A stretch of DNA of 64,000 bases from Mesorhizobium sp. ORS 3324 (GTDB taxonomy: Bacteria > Pseudomonadota > Alphaproteobacteria > Rhizobiales > Rhizobiaceae): assembly GCA_000824825.2 (NCBI GenBank), contig LM655188.1, positions 183,453 to 247,452 on the forward strand. Reading direction: 5' to 3'. The notes beneath the pieces were generated by a model that worked only from the letters and a program-made list of their open reading frames with translations, ran no database searches and was not told the DNA's origin. Within the stretch, counting starts at the first letter, position 1, and the number at the start of each line of letters is the position of its first letter. The position numbers were made by a program, and so were the translations under genes. Positions 8,299 through 18,480 of this stretch are shown here, in pieces.

Positions 8299-9839
8299 TT
8301 CTGGGCCGCTCCCGTCGCAAGTTCCATGATCGCTTCCTGGCGAAGCGGCTCGCCCGCGGATGCCGTCACCTCGCCGGCGATGGCGCCGCCGCGCATCACC
8401 AGCACGCGGTCGGCGACCCCGATCACTTCCGGCAGCTCGCTGGAGATCATCAGGATGGCGATGCCTCTGCCGGCGAGATTGTCGATCAGCCGGTAGATCT
8501 CCGACTTGGCGCCGACATCGACGCCGCGCGTCGGCTCGTCGAGGATGACAACCTTCGGCTCGGTCTCCAGCAGGCGGGCGAGCAGCACCTTCTGCTGGTT
8601 GCCGCCCGACAGCGAGCCGGCATTGGCCTGCGCCGACCTGGCGCGGATCGACAGCTCGGCGACGGCCTTGGCGGCGCGCCGGTCGGCGGCGGCGAAGTCG
8701 CGAAAGCCACCGGCGCGGGCATCCCTGGCCAGCACACCCATGTTGATGTTGTCTGAGATCGACATGTCGAGGAACAGGCCGAGCTCCTTGCGGTCCTCGG
8801 TGAGATAGGCGATGCCGGCCTCGAGCGCCTCGCGCGGCGAGGCGATGGCGAGCGGCTTGCCGTCGAGCTCCAGCTCGCCGGCGCTGCGCCGGTCGGCGCC
8901 GAAGATCAGCCTGGCGAGCTCGGTGCGGCCGGAGCCGACCAGCCCGGCCAGCGCCAGCACCTCGCCGTGGTGGAGGTCGAAGGAGCAGTTCTTCAAGAGC
9001 CTGCCGTCCGACATTCCGCGCACCGACAGCGCCACCTGGCGCTTGCTGTCCGGCGGGCGGTGATCCTTCCTGTAGAAGGCCGACAGATCGCGGCCGACCA
9101 TCATCGAGACGAGGCGCGAGGCGTTGAGATCGGCGCGCTCCAGCGTGCCGACATAGCCGCTGTCGCGCAGCACGCTGACGCGGTCGGCGAGCTGGTAGAC
9201 CTCTTCCATGCGATGGCTGATGTAGATGATGGCGATGCCTTGCGCCTTGAGCGTAGCAATGACCTCGAACAGCCTTTCGGTCTCGCGCGAGGTCAGCGAG
9301 GTGGTCGGCTCGTCCATGACGATGATGCGGGCGCTGGTCGACAGCGCGCGGGCGATCTCGACCAGCTGGCGTTCGCCGAGCGACAGGCTGGAGACCAGGC
9401 TGCGCGCCGAGAAGGCGACGCCGAGCCGCTCGATGATCTGCCGGGCGCGCCGGTTGCACTGGTCGCGGTCGACGACGCCGAACCTGCGCGGCTCGTTGCC
9501 GAGGAAGATGTTCTGCGCCACCGTGAGGTTCGGCGCCAGCGACAGTTCCTGGTAGATGACGGCGATGCCCTGCGCCCGGGCCTTGATCGGATCGCCGGAG
9601 GCGACCGGTGCGCCGTCGATCAGGATCTCGCCGCCGGGATCCGGCCGATAGGCGCCGGAGAGCACCTTCATCAGCGTCGACTTGCCTGCGCCGTTCTCGC
9701 CCATCAGCGCGTGCAGCTCGCCGGCGTTGACGGTTAGCGACACGTCCTGCAGGGCGCGGATGGGACCAAAGGTCTTGGAGATGTGACGCATCTCCAGCAC
9801 AGGCCGTTGCGTTGCCTCGACACGGACGGCGGCAGTCAT
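8295..9839 (-). CDS. Sugar ABC transporter ATP-binding protein, two nucleotide-binding domains (RbsA/MglA-like)
   Basis: A 514-residue cytoplasmic ATPase that drives the importer. The first domain has a canonical Walker A (GENGAGKST), signature [15 protein letters not shown] and Walker [12 protein letters not shown]. The second has the usual degenerate P-loop ([10 protein letters not shown]) but keeps [13 protein letters not shown] and [14 protein letters not shown], as in MglA and RbsA. The start at MTAAVRVEA overlaps the kinase stop by four bases (ATGA); the longer frame would run back into the kinase gene. It forms one coupled unit with kinase and permease. Confidence 0.93.
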   Translation of the reverse strand: MTAAVRVEATQRPVLEMRHISKTFGPIRALQDVSLTVNAGELHALMGENGAGKSTLMKVLSGAYRPDPGGEILIDGAPVASGDPIKARAQGIAVIYQELSLAPNLTVAQNIFLGNEPRRFGVVDRDQCNRRARQIIERLGVAFSARSLVSSLSLGERQLVEIARALSTSARIIVMDEPTTSLTSRETERLFEVIATLKAQGIAIIYISHRMEEVYQLADRVSVLRDSGYVGTLERADLNASRLVSMMVGRDLSAFYRKDHRPPDSKRQVALSVRGMSDGRLLKNCSFDLHHGEVLALAGLVGSGRTELARLIFGADRRSAGELELDGKPLAIASPREALEAGIAYLTEDRKELGLFLDMSISDNINMGVLARDARAGGFRDFAAADRRAAKAVAELSIRARSAQANAGSLSGGNQQKVLLARLLETEPKVVILDEPTRGVDVGAKSEIYRLIDNLAGRGIAILMISSELPEVIGVADRVLVMRGGAIAGEVTASAGEPLRQEAIMELATGAAQK

Positions 9840-11212
9840 CGCGCACCTCCCGCCGAAGCGGCGATGCCGCGATCGGCGATGAGGCCGCGCCATCGGTCGC
9901 GGTAGCCGGCAATGCCCTTGAAGCCTGCGGCGCGGACCGGCTGCGGCGTCTCGGCGGCGAACTCTCGGCCGGCGCTCTCGAAGGCGAGCGCGGCCGCTCC
10001 CGTGGCGCTGCCTTCAAGCGTAGCGCCCCGCATGAAGGACTGGCCGGGACGCAGCGCGGCCAACAGGCCGGCGAGCAGGCCGCCGGCATTGAGGCCGCCA
10101 TCGACGATGACGGCGCCTTGCGAACGGATCAGGTCGAGCGACAGGTCGACCATCAGCGCCACATAGAGCAGCGCCACGGCAGCGCGTTCCTCGGCACCGG
10201 ACACACGCCCGACGATTTCACCCGTGCGACCGGGCATCGGCCCGCCCGGGGCAAAGCTCGGCAAGGCCATCACGCCGGCATCGATCGCGCGCTCTATCGC
10301 GGCCGGCGCGATCGCACCCTGCCAGTTGCCGCTGATCGCGGCGAACTCGCGCCCGCCCATGAAGCGGATCGTGGGCACCGGGCCGCCATCGACATCGACA
10401 TTGACCAGCATGTCGCGGTCGCGGTCGAGCGCGTCGAGCGGGCAGTCCGGATTGAGCACTATCACCCAGGTGCCGGTCGACACCACGGTGAGCGGTCCGA
10501 GCTCCTGGCGCCGATAGGCGTGGAGCGCGGCGTTGCTGTCGTGGACGCCGTTGTGGATGGCGACCGGCCTGCCGGCCTTGCCGAAGCGCCGTTCGCCGAT
10601 GACGGCGCCGGCGCGCGCGAAGGGCGGCATGCGGCCGCGCCAGCCTTCGGCGTCGACCAGCGAGGAGAAGTCGCGCCGGCGCGGCGCCCACAGATGCGAA
10701 TGGCAGCCGAGATAGGACACTTCCGAAACGGCGCGGCCGCCGAAGCGCCAGCTCCAATATTGCGGATAGCCGAGGATCGCCTTTGCCGCGGCGAAGGCGC
10801 CGGGCTCCACTTCCTTCAGCCACAGCATGTGGCGGCCATAGTTGAAGCCGAGCGGCAGGCGCGGCGAGAAGGTCTCGGCGAAATCGGGAATGCGGCGATC
10901 GATCCGCGCGGCGATTTCGGCCGGCGGCTCCTGCTCGTAGTCGAGGATCGGATGCGTCAGCGCCGTTTCGTCGACCAAGGCGAAGGTGCAGCCATGGCCG
11001 GACACCATCAGGCCTTCGATGCCATGGCTGTCGACGGCCTCGTCGACGGCATCGAGCGCCCAGTCATGCAGCGCCGCCTCGTCGAGCACGCTGAGCCCGC
11101 CCTTGCGTATCCAGTCGGGCCTGGTGCGCCGCTCGTCGAGGATGCGCCCGTCCTGGCCGAAGACGAACAGCTTCGAATTGGTCTTGCCGAAATCGAGCAC
11201 CGCCACCTTCAC
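9836..11212 (-). CDS. FGGY-family carbohydrate kinase, substrate unassigned
   Basis: A 458-residue sugar kinase of the FGGY/ASKHA fold. The N-terminal phosphate-1 loop reads [16 protein letters not shown]; the second nucleotide loop is seen in [13 protein letters not shown] (around residue 240) and the adenosine loop in [17 protein letters not shown] (around 375). The catalytic Asp is expected in [11 protein letters not shown]. It resembles the rhamnulokinase/fuculokinase branch more than xylulokinase but I cannot name the sugar. It overlaps deoR upstream and the ATPase downstream by four bases each. In Rhizobium leguminosarum a kinase of similar genomic position is needed for rhamnose uptake, so a coupled import role is possible by analogy. 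Confidence 0.85.
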   Translation of the reverse strand: MKVAVLDFGKTNSKLFVFGQDGRILDERRTRPDWIRKGGLSVLDEAALHDWALDAVDEAVDSHGIEGLMVSGHGCTFALVDETALTHPILDYEQEPPAEIAARIDRRIPDFAETFSPRLPLGFNYGRHMLWLKEVEPGAFAAAKAILGYPQYWSWRFGGRAVSEVSYLGCHSHLWAPRRRDFSSLVDAEGWRGRMPPFARAGAVIGERRFGKAGRPVAIHNGVHDSNAALHAYRRQELGPLTVVSTGTWVIVLNPDCPLDALDRDRDMLVNVDVDGGPVPTIRFMGGREFAAISGNWQGAIAPAAIERAIDAGVMALPSFAPGGPMPGRTGEIVGRVSGAEERAAVALLYVALMVDLSLDLIRSQGAVIVDGGLNAGGLLAGLLAALRPGQSFMRGATLEGSATGAAALAFESAGREFAAETPQPVRAAGFKGIAGYRDRWRGLIADRGIAASAGGAR

Positions 11213-12012
11213 GGGAGGGCTCCCGACGACGAGGCGATGCGCACACTGACGCCGGCGTCCTCCAGCATGCGCGCATCGGCATCGGAGAGGCCGTCATCGG
11301 TTACAAGCGTGCCGATGCGCGACAGCGGCAGCGCGACATTGCGGGCGTGGATCGACAGCTTGCGGCTGTCGGCCAGCACCACGATCTGGTCGGCGCAGAG
11401 GCTGAGATCGATGATCGAGCGCACCAGCAGCGGATGCGATTCCAGCACGCCTTCATGGCCGAGGCCCTGCGCGCCGAGGAAGAATTTCGAGGCGTAGAAC
11501 GGCACGGACTGGGTGAGCGAATGGATGATGCCGGGCTCGCGGTGCAGGTCGCCGCCGGCGATGGTCAGGCTGCAGTGACCGTGATCGCTGAGATAGGCCG
11601 CGAGCGGCATGGAATTGGTGAAGAGGCGGATGTTGCGGTCGGCAAGCTTGACGCCGAGATGGAAGCAGGTCGAGCCGCCATGGACTATGACGGCGTCGCC
11701 GTCGCGCACCATCGTCGCGGCGACGGCGGCGATCTGCCGCTTGGCGTCGACGGCGAGATCCCGGTTCTCGTCATAGGGCCTGGCGTAGGCGACTCCGGCA
11801 TGGGCCGCGCCGTCGAGGGCGGAAATGCCGCCATAGACCTTCCGCGCCTCGCCGGCCTCGTCGATCTTGTCGATGTCGCGCCTGACCGTCGCGGCCGAAA
11901 CGCCAAGCCGCTCCTGCAGCTCGCGCACCGAAGCAAAGGGGCGGTCCCGCAGGATCTCGACGATCTGACGCTGGCGTCCGGACTCGCTCAACTCTTTCCT
12001 CCCGAATGCCAT
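11209..12012 (-). CDS. DeoR/GlpR-family transcriptional regulator
   Basis: A 267-residue sugar-sensing repressor. The N-terminal winged helix shows RQRQIVEILRDRPFASVREL and SAATVRRDIDKIDEAGEARK; the C-terminal DeoR sensor domain, ribose-isomerase-like, has DGDAVIVHGGSTCFHLG and RLFTNSMPLAAYL, the pocket that binds a phosphosugar. It heads the minus-strand operon and faces the aldolase operon across 173 bases, so it probably controls both. The ATG at 12012 has a poor ribosome-binding site; a TTG seven codons later (11991) is preceded by GGGAGGAAAG and gives MSESGRQRQ, the usual family N-terminus, so that may be the true start. Confidence 0.9.
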   Translation of the reverse strand: MAFGRKELSESGRQRQIVEILRDRPFASVRELQERLGVSAATVRRDIDKIDEAGEARKVYGGISALDGAAHAGVAYARPYDENRDLAVDAKRQIAAVAATMVRDGDAVIVHGGSTCFHLGVKLADRNIRLFTNSMPLAAYLSDHGHCSLTIAGGDLHREPGIIHSLTQSVPFYASKFFLGAQGLGHEGVLESHPLLVRSIIDLSLCADQIVVLADSRKLSIHARNVALPLSRIGTLVTDDGLSDADARMLEDAGVSVRIASSSGALP

Positions 12013-12185
12013 TTTTCCACGGCAATTGGCGCAACTTACTCAACATCAGCCAGAATGCAAGCCGGTTTTGACGATACTAGATCATGGTTGACGTAGATCG
12101 CTCGCATCTGCGATATCAGCGCCGAACACTCCCGGCGACGGGAGAGGATGCCAGAACCCGACCAAGCCATCGGAGGACAAGCGCC
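12013..12185. promoter_or_regulatory. Divergent promoter region of the sugar locus
   Basis: This 173-base gap separates the deoR operon (minus) from the aldolase operon (plus) and must hold both promoters. Two TTGACG hexamers lie about 22 bases apart around 12067-12095. I see no long perfect palindrome; DeoR operators are often direct repeats, so the exact site is left open. Confidence 0.5.
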
Positions 12186-13226
12186 ATGGCGACTGAAGCT
12201 GACGCACAGGAACTGGCCGCCCTGCGGGCGCTTTCGGCCAGGATCGGCGGCAACCCGCACCTGACGCAGGCGGCGGGCGGCAACACCTCGCTGAAGGCCG
12301 GCGACACGCTGTGGATCAAGGCCTCCGGCACCTGGCTGAAGGATGCCTTGTCCGACGACATCATGGTGCCGGTGGCGATGGCGCCGCTGATCGAGGCCGT
12401 CGAACGGCGCGACCCGGCCGCCGACAGGCCGCAGGCCTTCGCCATCGACGCTCTCAATCCGCGCGGCTTGCGCCCGTCGATCGAGACCACGGTGCACGCG
12501 CTGATGCCGCAGCGGGTCGTGCTGCATGTCCACTGCGTCGACACGATCTCGCTCGCCGTACAGGCCGATTGCGAGAGCGAGGCCGCGCGGCGACTCGAGG
12601 GCATCGGATGGGCCTATTTTCCCTATCGCCGGCCGGGCCTGCCGCTTGCCCAGGGCATTGCCGAACGGCTCCGGCCCGGCGTCGACGTGCTGATCCTCGG
12701 CAATCACGGGCTGGTCGTGGCCGCAGAGACCGTGGCCGAGGCGGAGCGCCTGCTGCATCGGGTCAGGTCGCTGCTCGCGCGTCCGGCGCGGGCGACGGCG
12801 GAACCGGATGTCGCGGCGCTGACGGCGCTTGCCGGCGACAGCGGCTACCGACTACCGGCGGATATCGAGGCGCATGCGGTGGCGCTCGACGCGGAGAGCC
12901 GCCGCATGGCGGAAGCCGGCAGCCTCTATCCGGATCATGTCATCTTCCTCGGCCCGGGCTCCGTGGCGGCAAGGCCCGGCGAGCAGGTTGCCGACGTCAC
13001 CGCGCGGCTGGGCATCAACCCGGCCGCGATCCTCTTTCCCAACGCCGGCGTGCTGATGCGCGGCGACGCCGGCGCCGGCGCCGACGCCATGCAGCGCTGC
13101 CTTGCCGATGTCACCGCGCGGATCGACACCACGGCGCGGCTGAACTATCTCACCGCGGCCGAGAATGACGAACTCATCAACTGGGATGCCGAGCAGTATC
13201 GCCAGAAACTCAACGCTGCGGGCTAG
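12186..13226 (+). CDS. Class II aldolase/adducin-family protein, RhaD-like without dehydrogenase domain
   Basis: A 346-residue cytoplasmic enzyme probably splitting a ketose phosphate by retro-aldol cleavage with zinc. The start follows a clear GGAGGA. The class II core is visible: LTQAAGGNTSLK phosphate-binding region, then the metal site VVLHVHCVDT and, further on, ILGNHGLVVAA (three His ligands). After about residue 225 comes an extra segment with PDHVIFLGPGSVAARPGEQ and ILFPNAGVLMRGDAGAGADA, as in the N-terminal half of bifunctional rhamnulose-1-phosphate aldolase/lactaldehyde dehydrogenases, but the SDR dehydrogenase half is absent. It leads the plus-strand operon; the kinase gene starts four bases after it. 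Confidence 0.85.
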   Translation: MATEADAQELAALRALSARIGGNPHLTQAAGGNTSLKAGDTLWIKASGTWLKDALSDDIMVPVAMAPLIEAVERRDPAADRPQAFAIDALNPRGLRPSIETTVHALMPQRVVLHVHCVDTISLAVQADCESEAARRLEGIGWAYFPYRRPGLPLAQGIAERLRPGVDVLILGNHGLVVAAETVAEAERLLHRVRSLLARPARATAEPDVAALTALAGDSGYRLPADIEAHAVALDAESRRMAEAGSLYPDHVIFLGPGSVAARPGEQVADVTARLGINPAAILFPNAGVLMRGDAGAGADAMQRCLADVTARIDTTARLNYLTAAENDELINWDAEQYRQKLNAAG

Positions 13227-13230
13227 GGCC

Positions 13231-14505
13231 ATGGAGCCGCTTGCCATAGGCATCGACACCGGCACCTCCGGGTCGCGCGCGATCGCGATGCGTCCGGACT
13301 TTTCCATCGCAGCGCGCGCCGCCGTGCCGCTCGATCGCTTCGGCGCAAACGGCCGCGATCCCGCCATCTGGTGGGCGGCGGTCGAGGCGACGCTGAAGGC
13401 GCTGCTCTCGGGCATCGACCGCGCGGCGGTGCGCGCGATCGCCGTCGACGGCACGTCGGGCACCGTGCTGCCGGTCGACGGCGCCGGGCGGCCGCTGGCC
13501 GAACCGCTGATGTATAACGACAAGGTTCCGGACGACGCCATCCTCGCCGCGATTGCCGACACGGCGCCGGAAGCGAGCGCGGCCCATGGCGCGACGTCCG
13601 GCCTTGCCAAGGCGCTGTGGTTCCAGCGCCTGCCTGGCATCCATGCCATGCTGCACCAGGCCGACTGGATCGCAGGACAGTTCTCGGGCCGTTTCGACAT
13701 CAGCGACGAGAACAACAGCCTCAAGACCGGCTATGATGCCGAGGCTCGCCGCTGGCCGGACTGGATCGCAGAAACCGGCATGCGCATGGAACTGCTGCCC
13801 TCTGTCGCCAGGCCGGGCAGCGTGACAGGCACGCTCACGGCTGCCGCCGCCGGACTGTTCGACCTGCCGCGCGACGTGGCGATCGTTGCCGGCACCTCGG
13901 ATGGCTGCGCTTCGTTCCTGGCGACGGGTGCCACGGCCGCCGGCGATGGCGTCACCGCGCTCGGATCGTCGCTGACCATCAAGATCCTGTCCGACCGGCC
14001 GATATTTGCGCCGCACTACGGCATCTACAGCCATCGGCTTCGCGATGCCTGGCTGGCCGGCGGCGCGTCGAACACCGGCGGCAAGGTGCTCGCCCGGCAT
14101 TTCTCGCTGGAGCGAATCGTCGAGCTCAGCGCCACGATCGATCCCACGACCGACACCGGCCTCGACTATTATCCGCTCGATGTGCCCGGCGAGCGCTTCC
14201 CCATTGCCGATCCCTTGCTGCAGCCGCGCCTTCTGCCCAGGCCGCATTCGGACGCCGACTATCTGAAGGCGATGCTGGAAGGCATCGCGGCCATCGAGGC
14301 GCTCGGCTACCAGAGGCTTGCCGAACTCGGCGCGCCGAAGCTGACCTCGGTGCGGAGCGTCGGCGGCGGCGCTGCCAATGCCGCCTGGACCGCGATCCGG
14401 CAGCGCAGGCTCGGCGTCGAGTTCCTGCCCGCGCTCTCGCACGAGGCCGCCGCTGGCACGGGGCGGCTGGCACTGATGGGCGCAAAGGAAGCGGGGCTGC
14501 TATGA
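13231..14505 (+). CDS. FGGY-family kinase, D-ribulose-kinase-like
   Basis: A 424-residue sugar kinase. The start at MEPLAIGIDTGTSGSRA is chosen because it lies four bases after the aldolase stop and opens the phosphate loop. Visible motifs are the loop IDTGTSGSRAIA, catalytic region DISDENNSLKTGYD, ATP loops GVTALGSSLTIKIL and VGGGAANAAWTAIR. The NNSLKTGYD segment resembles D-ribulose kinases described from cyanobacteria and plants. Its product would be a ketose phosphate, the expected substrate of the neighbouring aldolase. It is unlike the other FGGY kinase of this locus. The ATGA overlap with the HAD gene indicates coupling. Ribulose as substrate is inference. Confidence 0.82.
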   Translation: MEPLAIGIDTGTSGSRAIAMRPDFSIAARAAVPLDRFGANGRDPAIWWAAVEATLKALLSGIDRAAVRAIAVDGTSGTVLPVDGAGRPLAEPLMYNDKVPDDAILAAIADTAPEASAAHGATSGLAKALWFQRLPGIHAMLHQADWIAGQFSGRFDISDENNSLKTGYDAEARRWPDWIAETGMRMELLPSVARPGSVTGTLTAAAAGLFDLPRDVAIVAGTSDGCASFLATGATAAGDGVTALGSSLTIKILSDRPIFAPHYGIYSHRLRDAWLAGGASNTGGKVLARHFSLERIVELSATIDPTTDTGLDYYPLDVPGERFPIADPLLQPRLLPRPHSDADYLKAMLEGIAAIEALGYQRLAELGAPKLTSVRSVGGGAANAAWTAIRQRRLGVEFLPALSHEAAAGTGRLALMGAKEAGLL

Positions 14506-15353
14506 GCGCGAAACAGACCGGGCATCTCGACGGGATCGAAGCGCTGGCCGAACGCTACGACGTGCTCCTGCTCGACCAGTTCGGCGTGCTGCATGACGGG
14601 CAACGGCCCTATCCGGGCGCGGTCGAAGCCTTGTCGGCGCTGAAGCGCACCGGCAGGACGGTGGTGCTGATCTCGAATTCCGGCAGGCGGGCGGAGCCCA
14701 ACGAGCGGCGGCTGCTGAAGCTTGGTTTCGAGGCGGGAAGTTGGGACCATTTCGTCTCGTCCGGCGAGGTCGCCTGGCGAATGTTCAAGGACATGGCGGC
14801 CTCGAGCGCATTGCGATCCGGAACGAAGTGCCTGCTGATCAGCCGCGACGGCGACCGTTCAGCGATCGAAGACCTGCCCCTGACCTTGACCGAACGCGGT
14901 GACGACGCGGAGCTGGTGCTGCTCTCGGGCAGCGAGGGCGACCGCTACAGCTTCGATCATTACAGCACGCTGCTTGGCCCGGCCGCTGCGCGACGGGTGC
15001 CATGCTTCTGCACCAATCCCGACCGGATCATGCTGACCGCGGTCGGACCGCGTTTCGGCGCCGGCGAGATCGCTGACCTCTATGAACGCCTCGGCGGCAA
15101 CGTCACGCGCATCGGCAAGCCCTACCCGGCGATCTTTGAAGCGGCGCTGGCGCTGGCCGGAAGTCCGGCACGCGACAACGTTGTCTGTGTCGGCGACAGC
15201 GTCGAGCACGACATCGCCGGAGGCAGCGCCGCCGGCGTGGCGACCGCGCTGGTTCTGTCCGGGATATTGGCCGGTGCCGGCGACCTGACCGGGCTGTTCC
15301 AGGAGCTTGGCGCCTGGCCGGACTACACGATGGATGCGTTCCGCTGGCGCTGA
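14502..15353 (+). CDS. HAD-superfamily class IIA hydrolase (TIGR01459-like)
   Basis: A 283-residue phosphatase-type protein. Motif I reads VLLLDQFGVLHDG, motif II VVLISNSGR, the lysine motif is in GNVTRIGKPYPAIFE and motif III/IV is VVCVGDSVEHDIAGG. In standard HAD phosphatases motif I is Asp-x-Asp; here the second Asp is Phe (DQF), as in other members of this subfamily with DVWGV, so ordinary phosphatase chemistry is not certain. It ends the plus-strand operon, overlapping the kinase by four bases, and might dephosphorylate or detoxify a sugar phosphate of the pathway. Confidence 0.82.
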   Translation: MSAKQTGHLDGIEALAERYDVLLLDQFGVLHDGQRPYPGAVEALSALKRTGRTVVLISNSGRRAEPNERRLLKLGFEAGSWDHFVSSGEVAWRMFKDMAASSALRSGTKCLLISRDGDRSAIEDLPLTLTERGDDAELVLLSGSEGDRYSFDHYSTLLGPAAARRVPCFCTNPDRIMLTAVGPRFGAGEIADLYERLGGNVTRIGKPYPAIFEAALALAGSPARDNVVCVGDSVEHDIAGGSAAGVATALVLSGILAGAGDLTGLFQELGAWPDYTMDAFRWR

Positions 15354-15398
15354 ACCAGATTGCGCCAGGGTCTGTTGAGATTCAGGTCACGCGGCCGG

Positions 15399-16466
<1,068 letters not shown>

Positions 16467-16469
16467 CTT

Positions 16470-17318
16470 TTATCCTTTGACCGCGCCGGCGGTGAGGCCG
16501 GTGACGAGATAACGTTGCAGGAAGGCGAAGAAGACGCAGACCGGGATCAGTGCCAGGATGGACGCCGCCATCATCTGTCCCCAGTCGACGGCGAACTTGC
16601 CGATGAAGGTGAGCAGGCCGACGGCAAAGGTCTTCTGCTCGTCGCTGGAAATCAGCATCAGCGCGAACAGCAACTCGCTCCAGGCGGCGGTGAAGACGAA
16701 GCCGAGCGTCGCCCCCATGCCGGGCAATGTCAGCGGCACGATGACCCTGCGCATCGCCTGAGCGCGCGTGCAGCCGTCGATCATCGCCGCCTCCTCGAGG
16801 TCCTTCGGGATGCCGTCGAAGAAGGACTGCATCAGGAAGGTGGCGAAGGCGGTATTGAAGGCGGTGTAGATGATGATCAGGCCGATCAGGCTGTTGGTGA
16901 GGCCAAGCTGGCCCATGATGCGATAGATCGGCGGGATGACCATGACCAGCGGGAAGGTCTGGGTGAGCAAGAGCAGGATGGCTAAGGTGGCCTTGCCGCG
17001 GAAGGCGAAGCGCGACATGGCATAGCCGGCGAGCGTGGCGACGACCGTCACAAGTGCCGCCGTCGAAACCGAGACGATGACGCTGTTGAGGAAATAGCGC
17101 GGGAAGTCGGAGGCCTCGAGCACGGTGGCGAAGTTCTGAAAAGTCATCTCGGACGGCCAGAAGGTGATGCCTTCGGAATAGAGCAGCCGTTCGGGCGTGA
17201 CCGAGATCTTCAGCGTCCAGAAGATCGGGAACAGCGCGAAGATGACATAGGCGGCGATGGCCGCGTAAAGGCCGATGCCGCCGGCGATGCGCGATGAGGT
17301 GGAGCGACCGGCGATCAT
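16470..17318 (-). CDS. Carbohydrate ABC transporter permease, MalG type
   Basis: A 282-residue inner-membrane subunit with six likely helices. The EAA loop that docks the ATPase reads EEAAMIDGCTRAQAMRRVIV. The end GLTAGAVKG is the common MalG-like terminus. Its ATG overlaps the stop of the MalF-type gene by one base (TGATG), and the ATPase gene follows three bases after its stop. It pairs with the MalF-type subunit. Confidence 0.93.
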   Translation of the reverse strand: MIAGRSTSSRIAGGIGLYAAIAAYVIFALFPIFWTLKISVTPERLLYSEGITFWPSEMTFQNFATVLEASDFPRYFLNSVIVSVSTAALVTVVATLAGYAMSRFAFRGKATLAILLLLTQTFPLVMVIPPIYRIMGQLGLTNSLIGLIIIYTAFNTAFATFLMQSFFDGIPKDLEEAAMIDGCTRAQAMRRVIVPLTLPGMGATLGFVFTAAWSELLFALMLISSDEQKTFAVGLLTFIGKFAVDWGQMMAASILALIPVCVFFAFLQRYLVTGLTAGAVKG

Positions 17319-18241
17319 CAGACATGCCTCACAAGCGTGCGGCGGATGGCGATCAGCCCGATCGCATAGGCTATCAGCAGCACGAGCAGCAGCACGGCGA
17401 CGGCCGAGGCGTAGCCTTTATCGAGCGACTTGAAGGCGCTGACATAGATGTAGACGGGGACAGTGCTGGTCGAGCCCGCCGGTCCGCCCTCGGTCATGAC
17501 GAAGATCAGGTCGGCGAAAGTGGCGATCCAGATGGTGCGCAGCATGACGGTGATGACGATGGTGGGCGCCAGGAACGGCAGCGTCACCTTGGTGAAGCGC
17601 TGCCAGGGCGAAGCGCCGTCGATGGCTGCCGCCTCGTGCAATTCGGTCGGAATCGACTTCAGTGCCGCCAGCAGCGTGATGGCGAAGAAGGGGATGCCGA
17701 ACCAGATGTTGGCGACGATCGGCCCCCACATGGCGGTGGCCGGGTCGGAGAGCACATTGGTCGGTTCCGCCTTCAGCCCGAGCGCGAAGAGCCAGTGCGG
17801 CAGCGGACCGATGATCGGGTTGAACAGCCAGGCCCAGGTGAGGCCGGAGAGGAAAGACGGCACCGCCCAGGGCAGGAACACCACCGCCTGCACGATCCTG
17901 CGGCCATAGAACGGCTTGTCGAGCAGCAGCGCCAGGCCAAGCCCGAGGAAGAACTGGAAGAACAGGCTGGCGACCGTCCACCACAGCGTGTTGATCAGCG
18001 CCTGCCCGAGCACGGCGTCGGAAAGCATCGCCTGGTACTGGCCGAGGCCGACATATTCCGACTTGAAGGCCGAGAATTTGCGGAAGGAATAGCTGATGCC
18101 GATGATCAGCGGCACCAGAAGCACCACGACCAGCAGGACGATAGCCGGCGAAAGATAGAGCCATGGCTCGATCGCCGCCTTGCTCAGCCGCTTCTTGCGC
18201 GGCCGGGCGGCGGATCGGATTTCGGACACTGCGTAGGTCAT
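17318..18241 (-). CDS. Carbohydrate ABC transporter permease, MalF type
   Basis: A 307-residue inner-membrane subunit. A polar N-terminus with KKRLSKAAIEPWLYLSPAIV leads into six helices; the EAA loop is HEAAAIDGASPWQRFTKVTL. It begins the permease part of the operon after a 239-base gap containing two short palindromes and a longer imperfect one. That gap between binding protein and permease may lower downstream expression, as is common in such operons. Confidence 0.92.
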   Translation of the reverse strand: MTYAVSEIRSAARPRKKRLSKAAIEPWLYLSPAIVLLVVVLLVPLIIGISYSFRKFSAFKSEYVGLGQYQAMLSDAVLGQALINTLWWTVASLFFQFFLGLGLALLLDKPFYGRRIVQAVVFLPWAVPSFLSGLTWAWLFNPIIGPLPHWLFALGLKAEPTNVLSDPATAMWGPIVANIWFGIPFFAITLLAALKSIPTELHEAAAIDGASPWQRFTKVTLPFLAPTIVITVMLRTIWIATFADLIFVMTEGGPAGSTSTVPVYIYVSAFKSLDKGYASAVAVLLLVLLIAYAIGLIAIRRTLVRHV

Positions 18242-18290
18242 GGATTTGGCTCTACGGTGGTAAGTGGGTGCTGGAGTAAGCGACAGCCCC

Positions 18291-18313
18291 TTCTCCCCGT
18301 GTCACGGGGAGAA
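18291..18313. repeat. Short palindrome TTCTCCCCGTG-T-CACGGGGAGAA
   Basis: A perfect 11-base inverted repeat round one base. A second copy with 13-base arms lies at 18444-18470, and the first part of a third starts at 63985 at the window edge. Directly after it come the arms GATGAGGGGCGGCGCC and GGCGCTGCCCCTCATC (about 18328-18372), making a composite repeat of the kind scattered through rhizobial genomes. Confidence 0.75.
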
Positions 18314-18386
18314 GATGCCGGCAGGCAGATGAGGGGCGGCGCCAGCTTCTCAGAACTCGGCGCTGCCCCTCATCCGGGCATTTTTG

Positions 18387-18433
18387 TGCATGTGGTTATC
18401 CCAAAACCGCTTCGCACTTTTGGGCGACATGCA
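18387..18433. repeat. Dispersed nested palindrome, copy 2
   Basis: Outer arms TGCATGT and ACATGCA enclose inner arms CCCAAAA and TTTTGGG. The plan matches 2385-2430 and 33171-33220. It sits between the two TTCTCCCC palindromes in the gap separating binding-protein and permease genes. Confidence 0.65.
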
Positions 18434-18443
18434 TCGCGTGCCA

Positions 18444-18470
18444 CCTTCTCCCCGTGACACGGGGAGAAGG
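18444..18470. repeat. Short palindrome CCTTCTCCCCGTG-A-CACGGGGAGAAGG
   Basis: Perfect 13-base arms round one base, ending 10 bases after the end of the solute-binding-protein gene in transcription order. It could form a stable RNA hairpin that protects or ends the binding-protein message. Same family as 18291-18313. Confidence 0.75.
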
Positions 18471-18480
18471 AGGAAGGGTG

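Noticed and set aside
7288..10101. One 937-codon minus-strand frame covering permease, ATPase and kinase regions
   Set aside because: Only the last third is the RbsC-like permease. The upstream part is an Arg/Pro-rich shadow of the ATPase and kinase genes, which are in other frames and overlap by ATGA.
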